From: CAZSVI01 sp964610205
Lineage (GTDB): Bacteria > Bacillota > Clostridia > DSM-8532
Length of the DNA stretch: 7,150 nt
Reading direction: 5' to 3'
NCBI GenBank assembly: GCA_964610205.1
Contig: CAZSVI010000157.1
Span: 1-7,150 of the forward strand
Of the stretch, positions 1-6,153 are shown piece after piece. Under the pieces are notes generated by a model that was not told the origin of the DNA, made no database searches, and was given only the letters and a program-made list of their open reading frames with translations. The translations under genes and the position numbers were made by a program. Each line of letters starts with the position of its first letter. Position 1 is the stretch's first letter.

Positions 1-285
1 CATAAAGTCCCATATATCAAGGCGAAAACATGGACCACAGATGCTTTTTATAGAGAAACCAGAGAAAAGGTTGAATTACGGCGTTCAGAAGGATGCGTTT
101 CTGTAGAAATGGAGTGTGCGGCTTTTTGTGCCGTGGCCAAGTTCAGAGATGTATCCTTTGGTCAGATTTTGTATAGTGGTGATGATTTAAGCTGCAAGGA
201 ATGGGATTCACGTTGTTGGCATGAAAGGACAGAATTGAGACAAAAGGTTTTTGAGCTCGCTGTTGAAAGTTGCTTGAACTTATAA
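1..285 (+). CDS. Nucleoside phosphorylase, PNP/uridine phosphorylase family (3' end only)
   Basis: Frame 1 is open from the window edge to the TAA at 283-285 and gives the last 94 residues of a protein whose start lies outside. The stretch GCVSVEMECAAFCAVAKF (residues 31-48) carries the Met-Glu signature that contacts the ribose in the PNP_UDP_1 family. The acidic LYSGDDLS (57-64) lies where these enzymes place their catalytic or base-binding Asp. The WTTDAFYRET segment before it is also typical of the family. Family knowledge: such enzymes cleave the glycosidic bond of nucleosides with phosphate in the cytoplasm, for salvage. Whether the substrate is a purine, uridine or another nucleoside cannot be told from this end. 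The next gene begins 39 bases downstream on the same strand, so co-transcription is plausible. Confidence 0.78.
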   Translation, partial: HKVPYIKAKTWTTDAFYRETREKVELRRSEGCVSVEMECAAFCAVAKFRDVSFGQILYSGDDLSCKEWDSRCWHERTELRQKVFELAVESCLNL

Positions 286-324
286 GTGATTTATATATTT
301 TGAGAAGGAAGCAGGGGTGAGTAC

Positions 325-1599
325 ATGATTGAATTTGGTTGTCTTGCACGGTATTTCAATGATTACAGGGGTGAAGTGCAATTTGCGAAAGATAACGGCT
401 TTAAATTTATGCAGATATGGTATGACAATAAAGGGTTAAATCTTAAGCCTATAGAAGAACTGCTCCCGGTAATTGTGGATGAAGGGTTTCCTGCTATAAT
501 ACATGCAGTATTGGATATAAATGACATACCGGATCACATAATTATTCTGAAGGAATTACTGATAAAGCTTGGTCACAAACAACTGATTATTCATCCGGTG
601 TGTAAAAGTGAGCCAATTACTAACAAAACCATTCATAAACTTGCGTACAATATGCAAAAGGTTGTAGAGCAGCTTAAGCCTTGTGGCATAACAGTGTTTA
701 TTGAGAATAACAGCAAACTTGACCCGATATTTACTTCACCTGAGGAATTGAAGATCATGTTTTTATGTGTACCTGAGCTTGAGTTTCTTCTGGATATAGC
801 TCATATGGATAGTATCGAGCATCTCAAGGAGCTTGTCTTGGTCAAAAAGCCACAAATACTGCATGTTGCTGACCGGCGACTGGAAGAAATCCATGAGCAT
901 CTGCCTATTGGAAAAGGAAACATTGATTTCACAAAAGTGTTTAGTGATGTTCTACCAGACTTTGACGGAAAAATCGTTTTTGAAATAATACAGAGCGATG
1001 AGGATATTATAGCAGCCAAAAAATATTTCGAGGACTTGTTGTGTTTTAATGGAGAAGTTCATGATAAAGACATAGAACTTGCACTCCTTGAAGTACATGA
1101 TTATAGAACTATTGTTGAATGGAATAAAGAGAAAGATGCAGATTTTCTATACCAGTGGGCAGGGCCTGGATATGAGTTTCCGATTACAGAGGTAAAAATT
1201 AAACAGAGAATAGTCAATGGTGCAAATAGTGAAGGCGCAGACACTTATATTTATAAAATTGTGTGCAAAAGTACGAATGAAATGATTGGTACTGTTGAAT
1301 TATTCAGAATTAATAGAGAAAAGAAAACTGCCACAATTGGCCGCTTCTTAATAAATGAGAAGTTCCGGGGAAGGGGACTTGGCAAATATGCACTCAAAAT
1401 ACTTGTTAATAAAGGATTTAAGGAGTTCGGTCTTAAGGAGTTAAATCTTCGTGTGTTTGATTTTAATGAAGGGGCTATTAAGTGTTACGAAAAAGTTGGT
1501 TTTACAAAGTCAGACTATAAGGAGAATGTAAGGCAGACTAGTCAGGGTTCTTGGGGTGTTTATGAAATGAAAATAAAAGGAGCGGGTATATTTGATTAG
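325..1599 (+). CDS. Fusion protein: xylose isomerase-like TIM barrel (sugar phosphate isomerase/epimerase) plus GNAT acetyltransferase
   Basis: The 424-residue protein has two domains. Residues 1 to about 238 resemble the AP-endonuclease-2/xylose-isomerase-like TIM barrel. Candidate metal ligands fall at the ends of strands: H60, H90, E127 (FIENN), D157/H160 (LLDIAHMD), H180 (LHVADR), H192 (HLPIGKGNID) and E220 (FEII). After a linker of about 12 residues, residues 252-415 form a GNAT domain with the acetyl-CoA loop RGRGLG (348-353) and a FNEGAIKCYEKVGF motif near the end. The start ATG is preceded by AGGGGTGA (313-320). The last 8 bases overlap the next gene, so translation is probably coupled. 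By family, the barrel would isomerise, epimerise or otherwise act on a sugar-like substrate and the GNAT domain would acetylate an amine. The real substrate is unknown. All expected metal ligands seem present, so both halves look active. Confidence 0.8.
   Translation: MIEFGCLARYFNDYRGEVQFAKDNGFKFMQIWYDNKGLNLKPIEELLPVIVDEGFPAIIHAVLDINDIPDHIIILKELLIKLGHKQLIIHPVCKSEPITNKTIHKLAYNMQKVVEQLKPCGITVFIENNSKLDPIFTSPEELKIMFLCVPELEFLLDIAHMDSIEHLKELVLVKKPQILHVADRRLEEIHEHLPIGKGNIDFTKVFSDVLPDFDGKIVFEIIQSDEDIIAAKKYFEDLLCFNGEVHDKDIELALLEVHDYRTIVEWNKEKDADFLYQWAGPGYEFPITEVKIKQRIVNGANSEGADTYIYKIVCKSTNEMIGTVELFRINREKKTATIGRFLINEKFRGRGLGKYALKILVNKGFKEFGLKELNLRVFDFNEGAIKCYEKVGFTKSDYKENVRQTSQGSWGVYEMKIKGAGIFD
1575..1582 (+). 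promoter_or_regulatory. Ribosome binding site that fixes the TTG start of the argC-like gene
   Basis: AAAAGGAG ends 9 bases before the TTG at 1592, within the coding end of the upstream fusion gene. It supports TTG as initiator, because the ArgC nucleotide-binding motif GASGYMGGE begins only seven residues later and no ATG lies upstream at a suitable distance. Confidence 0.7.
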
Positions 1600-2647
1600 A
1601 TCAGGAATTTATGGTGCATCCGGCTATATGGGGGGAGAGGCAATTCGCATTCTGCTGGAACACCCGGAGGTTGAAATAGCTTGGGTAACTAGTAGAGGGG
1701 ATAAATCTGTTGAGTATTTTCATAAAAACTTGTACGGTACAGGACTAAAATTTATAAAGCCGGAAGAGGTTACGCCCTGTGATGTCATTTTTGCAGCACT
1801 TCCATCCGGCCAAATTATGAAACAGGCAAGAGAACTGTTGGAGAGTAAAACGAAGGTAATTGATTTGGGAGCGGATTTCAGATTAAAGGACAGAGCCGAA
1901 TGGGAACGGATTTATGGAAAATTACATTCTGACTGGAAGGTGGCTGAGGAGGCCATATACGGCATACCAGAACTCCACAGGAAAGAAATAAAAAAAGCAA
2001 GGGTTATAGCAAACCCGGGCTGTTACTCTTCGGCAGCTATTCTTGGGCTTGCACCTTTAGTAAAGTATGGCCTTATAGATACCACGAAAATCATTGTTGA
2101 CGGACTTTCAGGAACAGCGGGAGCAGGTGCAGAAACAGACAGAGCAATTCATCATCCCGAGATAGGAAATAACCTCGTTCCATATAATGTAGTTGACCAC
2201 AGGCATACCTATGAAATGGAACAGGAATTGGGTCTTTTAAGCAGTTCTGAAGTTTCAGTGCATTTCACCACAACTTATGTACCTATTACACGAGGTATAC
2301 TGGACATCTGCCATTGCTTTCCGAATGCCAAGATGAGCAGGGACGAACTAATTGGACTATACAAGGAGTTTTACAGGAATGAATTCTTTGTGAAAATCAT
2401 TGACCTGCCAAAGGAACAGGGAACATACTGGCAGTATATACCTTATCCATGGGTTGCTGCGGTTTCTGGAACAAATTACTGCCATATTGGTTTGGATGTT
2501 GATGAAAGAAGAGGAAGAATTGTGGTGTTCAGTGTATTGGATAGCATAGGTAAAGGCGGAGCCCATGTGGCTGTCCAGAATATGAATTTGATGTTTGGAC
2601 TGGAAGAAACGATGGGGCTAAAGAGACAGGGGCTACACCCATATTAA
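1592..2647 (+). CDS. argC: N-acetyl-gamma-glutamyl-phosphate reductase-like protein (ArgC family)
   Basis: The 351-residue length is normal for ArgC. The N-terminus has the NAD(P)-binding GASGYMGGE (8-16). VIDLGADFRLKD (89-100), the catalytic cysteine C144 in NPGCYSS, HRHTYEMEQEL (203-213), VPITRGI (230-236) and VQNMNLMFGLEET (328-340) are family hallmarks. ArgC reduces N-acetylglutamyl-5-phosphate to the semialdehyde in cytoplasmic arginine synthesis. Here no argB, argJ or argD is visible; instead the gene overlaps a TIM-barrel/GNAT fusion by 8 bases and is followed by three GNAT genes. The residues after the catalytic cysteine are SS, where ArgC proteins often have PT, and the 171-180 loop (GLSGTAGAGA) also differs from the common form. 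Family membership is firm. That the substrate is N-acetylglutamyl phosphate is less sure: a paralogue acting on another acyl phosphate is possible. Confidence 0.9.
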   Translation: MIRSGIYGASGYMGGEAIRILLEHPEVEIAWVTSRGDKSVEYFHKNLYGTGLKFIKPEEVTPCDVIFAALPSGQIMKQARELLESKTKVIDLGADFRLKDRAEWERIYGKLHSDWKVAEEAIYGIPELHRKEIKKARVIANPGCYSSAAILGLAPLVKYGLIDTTKIIVDGLSGTAGAGAETDRAIHHPEIGNNLVPYNVVDHRHTYEMEQELGLLSSSEVSVHFTTTYVPITRGILDICHCFPNAKMSRDELIGLYKEFYRNEFFVKIIDLPKEQGTYWQYIPYPWVAAVSGTNYCHIGLDVDERRGRIVVFSVLDSIGKGGAHVAVQNMNLMFGLEETMGLKRQGLHPY

Positions 2648-2671
2648 TATTATTCAAAGTGTGGTGAGATT

Positions 2672-3199
2672 ATGAAACTGATAAAACCGACTATCGAATT
2701 AATGCAAGAATATCTTGAAATGCTTGAAGAGTGGAAGCACAGTGGCGAAAAAATTGTACCTTGGGTATTAAATGAGGATACAACTGATTTTCAAGCTATG
2801 ATATCAAGGTTTGAAGAATACAGTCAGGGTATCGGGTTAAAAGAAGGTTTGGTACCGCATTCTACGTATTGGTTTGTCAGGGATGACAATAAAATTATAG
2901 GAGCCATTAATATCAGACATCGGCTTAATGACTATCTGAAGAATATTGGCGGGCACATTGGGTATGGAATCAGACCCAATGAGAGGCGGAAGGGATATGC
3001 AACTGAGATGCTTGGTAAAGCACTTCATATTGTAAGTGAAATGGGGATAAAATCAATCCTGATTACTTGTGATAAGGATAATATTGCTTCAGCTAGAACT
3101 ATAATAAAAAATGGGGGTGTCTTGCATTCGGAAGATTTGGATAATGGTATTATATTTCAAAGATATTGGATTGATTTATGCCAGGGAGGATGCATATGA
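2672..3199 (+). CDS. GNAT-family N-acetyltransferase, predicted (COG3981-like)
   Basis: A complete 175-residue single-domain GNAT. A two-strand segment YWFVRDDNKIIGAINIRH (66-83) is followed by HIGYGIRPNERRKGYATEML (95-114), which holds the acetyl-CoA pyrophosphate loop R-R-K-G-Y-A (105-110). Then comes ITCDKDNIASARTIIKNGG (131-149), typical of this subfamily. It presumably transfers acetyl from acetyl-CoA to an amine of an unknown small molecule or protein. The start ATG has a weak GGTGAG site just upstream (2663-2668), 24 bases after the ArgC-like gene ends. Its stop codon TGA shares an ATGA with the chosen start of the next gene, which indicates translational coupling. The acceptor substrate cannot be read from the sequence. 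Confidence 0.85.
   Translation: MKLIKPTIELMQEYLEMLEEWKHSGEKIVPWVLNEDTTDFQAMISRFEEYSQGIGLKEGLVPHSTYWFVRDDNKIIGAINIRHRLNDYLKNIGGHIGYGIRPNERRKGYATEMLGKALHIVSEMGIKSILITCDKDNIASARTIIKNGGVLHSEDLDNGIIFQRYWIDLCQGGCI
3183..3189 (+). promoter_or_regulatory. Strong ribosome binding site choosing the ATG at 3196
   Basis: AGGGAGG lies 6 bases before ATG 3196. The in-frame ATG at 3178 lies upstream of this site and the one at 3190 touches it, so neither could use it. The ATG at 3196 also forms an ATGA overlap with the upstream stop codon. Confidence 0.75.
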
Positions 3200-3561
3200 A
3201 ATGTTTTACATATAGAGAGATGAAAACCGGGCAAGAACAGTTCGTGTCGGATATGGTATGGGAGGTATTTGAAGAGGTGGGAATGGCCAGAGTAATTGGC
3301 GATGGCGGAATGACTCTATATGTTCAGGATGTCATTGTCCACCCTATATACCAGAGGCAGGGAATTGGTAAGAAGCTTATGGAATTCGTAATGAACTATA
3401 TCAAGTCTTCCGCTTCGGAAGGAAGCATATTACAGGTCAGTCTTATGGCATCAAAGGGAAAAGAAGCTTTTTATGAAAGGTTCGGTTTTGTTTCAAGGCC
3501 AAATGAAAAGCAAGGTGCCGGTATGCAGCAGCGAATATGTATTGGAAAAGCGGAGGAATAA
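3196..3561 (+). CDS. Small GNAT-family acetyltransferase, internally shortened
   Basis: The 121-residue product has a clear GNAT motif A, VQDVIVHPIYQRQGIGKKL (43-61), with the Q-x-x-G-x-G loop at 53-58. The C-terminal part, with SLMASKGKEAFYERFGFVSRPNE (82-104), matches small Firmicute GNATs. However, only about 42 residues precede motif A, where such proteins usually have roughly 60-75. The opening FTYREMKTGQEQFVSDMVWEVFEE (4-27) resembles the first helix of a different GNAT group, and VGMARVIGDGG (28-38) enters directly at the strand before motif A. It therefore looks like two GNAT genes joined in frame with loss of the region between, including strands that help bind the acceptor. Acetyl-CoA binding may survive, but activity is doubtful. 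The start at 3196 is chosen by its ribosome binding site. Confidence 0.72.
   Translation: MKCFTYREMKTGQEQFVSDMVWEVFEEVGMARVIGDGGMTLYVQDVIVHPIYQRQGIGKKLMEFVMNYIKSSASEGSILQVSLMASKGKEAFYERFGFVSRPNEKQGAGMQQRICIGKAEE
3552..3556 (+). promoter_or_regulatory. Ribosome binding site for the satA-like gene
   Basis: GGAGG ends 9 bases before ATG 3566, inside the last codons of the preceding gene. The in-frame ATG at 3473 would create an 89-base overlap, lacks such a site and would add 31 residues not expected for SatA, so 3566 is preferred. Confidence 0.7.
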
Positions 3562-3565
3562 AGTC

Positions 3566-4123
3566 ATGGTAGAAAATAAAGAGTTAAATAACTTAAATAT
3601 CATACAAATAGATGGGAAACATTTATGTGATTTAAACAAACCAAACCAGCCTTTTTCGGTCTTTGGCAGGCTGGTACCGACTTTTGCTAAAGGAGAGTGG
3701 GCCTGGACGGAGGAGCTCTTGGAAACACCTTATGAAAAGCAATACCCCGATGACGAACTGGACTATAGTGAATACATAGGTAATCCCGATAAAACTGTAT
3801 TTATGGCTTATATAGACAATCAGTGTGCGGGACAGATAAGATTAAGGCGTAATTGGAACAATTACTGCCACATTGAAGATATTGCAGTCGTAAGAGAATA
3901 TCGGGGAATGGGATTGGGAAGAAAATTGATTAACATAGCTATCCAATGGGCGAAGGATAGTGGAATGCCGGGGTTAATGTTAGAAACTCAGGATATTAAC
4001 CTTGCAGCCTGCAGGTTTTACCATCGGTGTGGATTTGTTCTAGGAGCAGTGGATACCATGCTATACAGGAATTGTCTAAACTGTGATGAAAAGGCCTTGT
4101 TCTGGTATATGCAGTTTCAATGA
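3566..4123 (+). CDS. satA: Streptothricin N-acetyltransferase-like GNAT (SatA family)
   Basis: With the ATG at 3566 the protein has 185 residues, close to Bacillus SatA. Recognised SatA features are PFSVFGRLVP (29-38), WTEELLETPYEKQY (47-60), IRLRRNWNNYCHIEDIAV (91-108), the acetyl-CoA loop R-G-M-G-L-G (113-118), LMLETQDINLAACRFYHRCG (137-156) and AVDTMLYRN (161-169). Family knowledge: SatA acetylates the beta-lysine moiety of streptothricin with acetyl-CoA in the cytosol and so inactivates this antibiotic. Many soil Firmicutes carry it on the chromosome, so its presence need not mean recent acquisition. It is the last gene of the GNAT-rich run, 4 bases after the preceding stop. Another natural amine substrate cannot be excluded from sequence alone. 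Confidence 0.85.
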   Translation: MVENKELNNLNIIQIDGKHLCDLNKPNQPFSVFGRLVPTFAKGEWAWTEELLETPYEKQYPDDELDYSEYIGNPDKTVFMAYIDNQCAGQIRLRRNWNNYCHIEDIAVVREYRGMGLGRKLINIAIQWAKDSGMPGLMLETQDINLAACRFYHRCGFVLGAVDTMLYRNCLNCDEKALFWYMQFQ

Positions 4124-4450
4124 AGTGTGATGTATTTTGGAGTATAAAGGAGTAATATCTATAGTAAAAAGTGAATATATAATTTCAAGCATTTTATGTT
4201 AAATTGTATTATCAAATCATTATATCATATTCCCAGAAAAAGGTATGTTGAAACATGTCACAAACTATAGATTTTTTTCAAAAGTTTATTTTACAAAATT
4301 GTGGTTTGGAGGATAAAAAGTGAGGTTTGACCATAAGATGTTGTGGTTTTGGGCTGATTTTCGGGCAAAAAAATCGGATCTAAATTAACGTTTTTTACCT
4401 CCGGAAAAAGGGCAAAAATATAGATGACATAGATTATATTGAATAATTGA
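4124..4450. other. AT-rich gene-free stretch between satA and the AbiE remnant
   Basis: These roughly 330 bases hold no convincing gene on either strand. I find no recognisable promoter pair, terminator or transposon end. A weak 8-bp stem (CTGATTTT 4354-4361 with AAAATCGG 4370-4377, two G-T pairs) is not followed by a T-run. A very short ORF with a good ribosome binding site is listed separately. Because the AbiEi gene downstream lacks its 5' half, this stretch probably includes the point where that half was lost. Confidence 0.5.
4320..4388 (+). CDS. Possible 22-residue small ORF (GTG start)
   Basis: GGAGG at 4308-4312 lies 7 bases before a GTG that opens 22 codons ending in TAA at 4386-4388. 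The predicted peptide is aromatic and basic in its middle (LWFWADFRAKK). I do not recognise it. A good ribosome binding site with ideal spacing is the only support. In AT-rich, gene-free DNA this can occur by chance, and the weak hairpin at 4354-4377 lies inside it. It could equally be the start of an older, decayed gene. Confidence 0.2.
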   Translation: MRFDHKMLWFWADFRAKKSDLN

Positions 4451-4888
4451 GAAGTCGAAACGGGTGTATTTTATCTTCATAAGTATCCAAGAGAAACCCA
4501 TTATACAGACCGTGGCGTAAGGGTTACTAATTTAGAGAGAACTGTTATTGACTGCATAAAAGACTTAGATAAATCAGGAGGAATTGAAGAGTTTTTGCAA
4601 TGTCTCCGTCTTATTTCTTTCCTGGATAGTGAAAAGATGATGCGATATCTGGATTTGTATCATATTCAGTTTCTTTATCAGAAAGCAGGATTTCTCTTGA
4701 AACATTTTCAGGATGAACTTAAACTGCCCGATAGCTTTTTCAACTTTTGTTATAACAACATAGTAAAAAGTAAACGATATCTGACAGATAAAGATGAAAA
4801 AAACCTGGTCTATAACACAAAATGGCGCCTTTTTGTGCCGAAAAACCTGATGGCTTTCATGGAACAGGGGGGTGATGAACCTGTATAA
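4451..4888 (+). pseudogene. abiEi: AbiEi-type antitoxin, 5'-truncated (C-terminal domain only)
   Basis: The frame opens after TGA 4448-4450 and runs to TAA 4886-4888, giving about 145 residues. Recognisable parts are GVRVTNLERTVIDCIKDLDK (residues 27-46), followed by GGIEEFL. Then come HIQFLYQKAGFLLKHF, KSKRYL and KWRLFVPKNL, and an end in MEQGGDEPV, all typical of the C-terminal domain of AbiEi-family antitoxins or regulators. These proteins normally begin with a winged-helix DNA-binding domain that represses the abiE operon; that half is absent, and further stops lie in this frame upstream (TAG 4430). No ATG with a ribosome binding site opens the fragment; a TTG at 4595 lacks support. The end overlaps the AbiEii start by 14 bases, as expected for a coupled antitoxin-toxin pair. 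The fragment is probably not functional as a repressor. Confidence 0.75.
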
Positions 4889-5578
4889 ATATGATAAGAG
4901 ATATTTTGATAAAAGAGCCACTGAGACAGGTTTTATAAGAGATAGCCTTGAAAAAGTATATAGACTGGCTGATATTCTTGAATATATCAATACAAACCCG
5001 TTACTTAGAGATAGTCTTGCGTTAAAAGGGGTACAGCCATTAATCTCATAGTTTTTAATATGCCCAGACTTTCTGTAGATATTGATTTGGATTTCTGCAA
5101 GTTTATAACAAGAGAAGAAATGCTGGAATACCGTAAGAGAATTAATGAAGATTTAATCGCTTTTATGCAAACACAAGGTTATAATTTGAACCTTGAAAAG
5201 GGCAAGAATCCTCATTCTCTTGATTTCTGGGTATTCTGGTATATCAATTCTGCCGGAAACAGAGATAATATCAAAGTCGAAATAAATTATTCTATGCGAG
5301 CGCATATACTTCCCATTATAGATATGCCTATTCAAACCGATCTGTTGGAAAGAAGCTTTGACCTAAAGGTATTATCTCAATTGGAAATATATGGCACAAA
5401 AATCAATGCACTTTTTGGCAGGACTGCTGCAAGGGATTTGTATGACATAGATAATATGGTCTATTTCGGTACTTTTGATGACAGCGAATTGACAATGCTG
5501 AAAAAGTGCTTTCTTTTTTATTTTGCAGTTGGCAAGGAATACCATGAGAACGATGAAAACGCCATTTATTTTTATTAG
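4875..5578 (+). pseudogene. abiEii: AbiEii/AbiGii-type nucleotidyltransferase toxin, frameshifted and 3'-truncated
   Basis: ATG 4875 begins MNLYKYDKRYFDKRATETGF and reads to LALKGVQPLIS, then stops at TAG 5049-5051 (58 residues). Adding one base to the GGGG at 5028-5031 restores LKGGTAINLIVFNMPRLSVDIDLDF and continues to TAG 5576-5578. GGTAIN and DIDLDF are the two active-site motifs of the polymerase-beta-like nucleotidyltransferase fold. NPHSLDFWVFWYINSAGNRD, KVEINYSMRAHILP and ARDLYDIDNMVYFG are further AbiEii hallmarks. Family knowledge: AbiEii is the toxin of a type IV toxin-antitoxin and phage-defence system, held in check by AbiEi. The repaired frame gives about 235 residues against roughly 280-300 expected, so about 50-70 C-terminal residues are missing. 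An internal ATG at 5060 could start translation but would leave out GGTAIN. Confidence 0.85.
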
Positions 5579-5689
5579 GTGTCTTTTGATGAAGTTAAGA
5601 ATATAGCGGTATACCCTGCAAATGCTGCGGAACTGTTGATTTATATTGATGAGGGCGTGAACCACTTTATTTATCGGGAGGATGAATGA
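5579..5689 (+). pseudogene. C-terminal remnant of an unidentified gene
   Basis: Directly after the TAG that ends the AbiEii remnant, the same frame stays open for 36 codons. It includes AVYPANAAELLIYIDEGVNH and ends in FIYREDE with TGA 5687-5689. This does not resemble the AbiEii C-terminus. The final TGA overlaps the ATG of the Nudix gene as ATGA, and GGGAGG (5676-5681) inside it serves as that gene's ribosome binding site. It therefore looks like the native tail of a gene once coupled to the Nudix gene, whose upstream part was replaced by the AbiE piece. I do not recognise the family. The point of junction probably lies between about 5525 and 5579. Confidence 0.45.
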
Positions 5690-6144
5690 TACCGAAAATC
5701 GAATTTACCACAATGGTGATGATACAGGATAAGGATACGGAAAAGGTATTGGTGCAGGACAGAGCAAAAAGTTGGAAAGGTCTGTCCTTCCCCGGTGGTC
5801 ATGTGGAAGACGGCGAGAGTTTCTATGACTGCGCCGTGCGCGAGGTCAAAGAAGAAACCGGACTGGATGTCTGCAATCTTAAATCCTGCGGGATCATCCA
5901 TTGGTTGAATAACAAGACATTTGATAGATATTTGGTTTTTCTTTATAAAACAGCGGACTATTCGAGCGAGCTGATCACTGAGTGTGATGAAGGGCGAAAT
6001 ATGTGGCTTACAATAGCCGAACTGCAAAACACACCGTCCGAAAACCAAACGCCCAAGTATCTGCCAATGTTTTTAGAGAATAAATACAGCGAAGCGTTCG
6101 GATTGTGGAACGACTACGAACCGTGGGAAATCGTTTATAAGTGA
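5686..6144 (+). CDS. Nudix hydrolase, MutT/8-oxo-dGTP diphosphatase-like
   Basis: The 152-residue protein has a perfect Nudix box G-x5-E-x7-R-E-V-K-E-E-x-G-L at residues 38-60, within GGHVEDGESFYDCAVREVKE followed by ETGL. The flanks KVLVQDRAKSWKGLSFPGG (20-38) and LKSCGIIHWLNNKTFDRYLV (65-84) are typical of Firmicute proteins annotated as 8-oxo-dGTP diphosphatase. Such enzymes hydrolyse nucleoside diphosphate-linked compounds with Mg2+ in the cytosol, and this subgroup may sanitise oxidised nucleotides; the substrate is inferred only. The end, FGLWNDYEPWEIVYK, is complete. The start uses GGGAGG (5676-5681) and overlaps an upstream remnant as ATGA. The middle (about 5780-5900) is visibly richer in G and C than the neighbouring AbiE DNA, which suggests a different history. 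Confidence 0.88.
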   Translation: MIPKIEFTTMVMIQDKDTEKVLVQDRAKSWKGLSFPGGHVEDGESFYDCAVREVKEETGLDVCNLKSCGIIHWLNNKTFDRYLVFLYKTADYSSELITECDEGRNMWLTIAELQNTPSENQTPKYLPMFLENKYSEAFGLWNDYEPWEIVYK

Positions 6145-6153
6145 GGGAAGAAA

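Noticed and set aside
3178..3195. Starts at ATG 3178 or 3190 for the small GNAT
   Set aside because: The AGGGAGG site at 3183-3189 can serve only ATG 3196, which also gives the ATGA overlap.
3473..3565. Longer start for the SatA-like protein at ATG 3473
   Set aside because: It would overlap the preceding gene by 89 bases and add 31 residues unlike SatA; ATG 3566 has GGAGG at the right distance.
4354..4377. Hairpin CTGATTTT/AAAATCGG as a terminator after satA
   Set aside because: The stem is AT-rich, includes G-T pairs and is not followed by a T-run; it lies 230 bases after the gene.
4574..4990. Long minus-strand open frame
   Set aside because: It lies opposite clear AbiEi and AbiEii coding sequence and its translation shows no recognisable family; it is a shadow frame.
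5028..5031. Programmed ribosomal frameshift in AbiEii
   Set aside because: No slippery heptamer with a stimulating structure is evident, and the damaged ends of both AbiE genes point to decay rather than regulated recoding.
4124..5689. Transposon or integron cassette carrying AbiE
   Set aside because: I found no transposase, terminal inverted repeats or attC-like site at either edge.
5671..6048. Minus-strand open frame opposite the Nudix gene
   Set aside because: The plus strand has a perfect Nudix box; the opposite frame has no motif or ribosome binding site.
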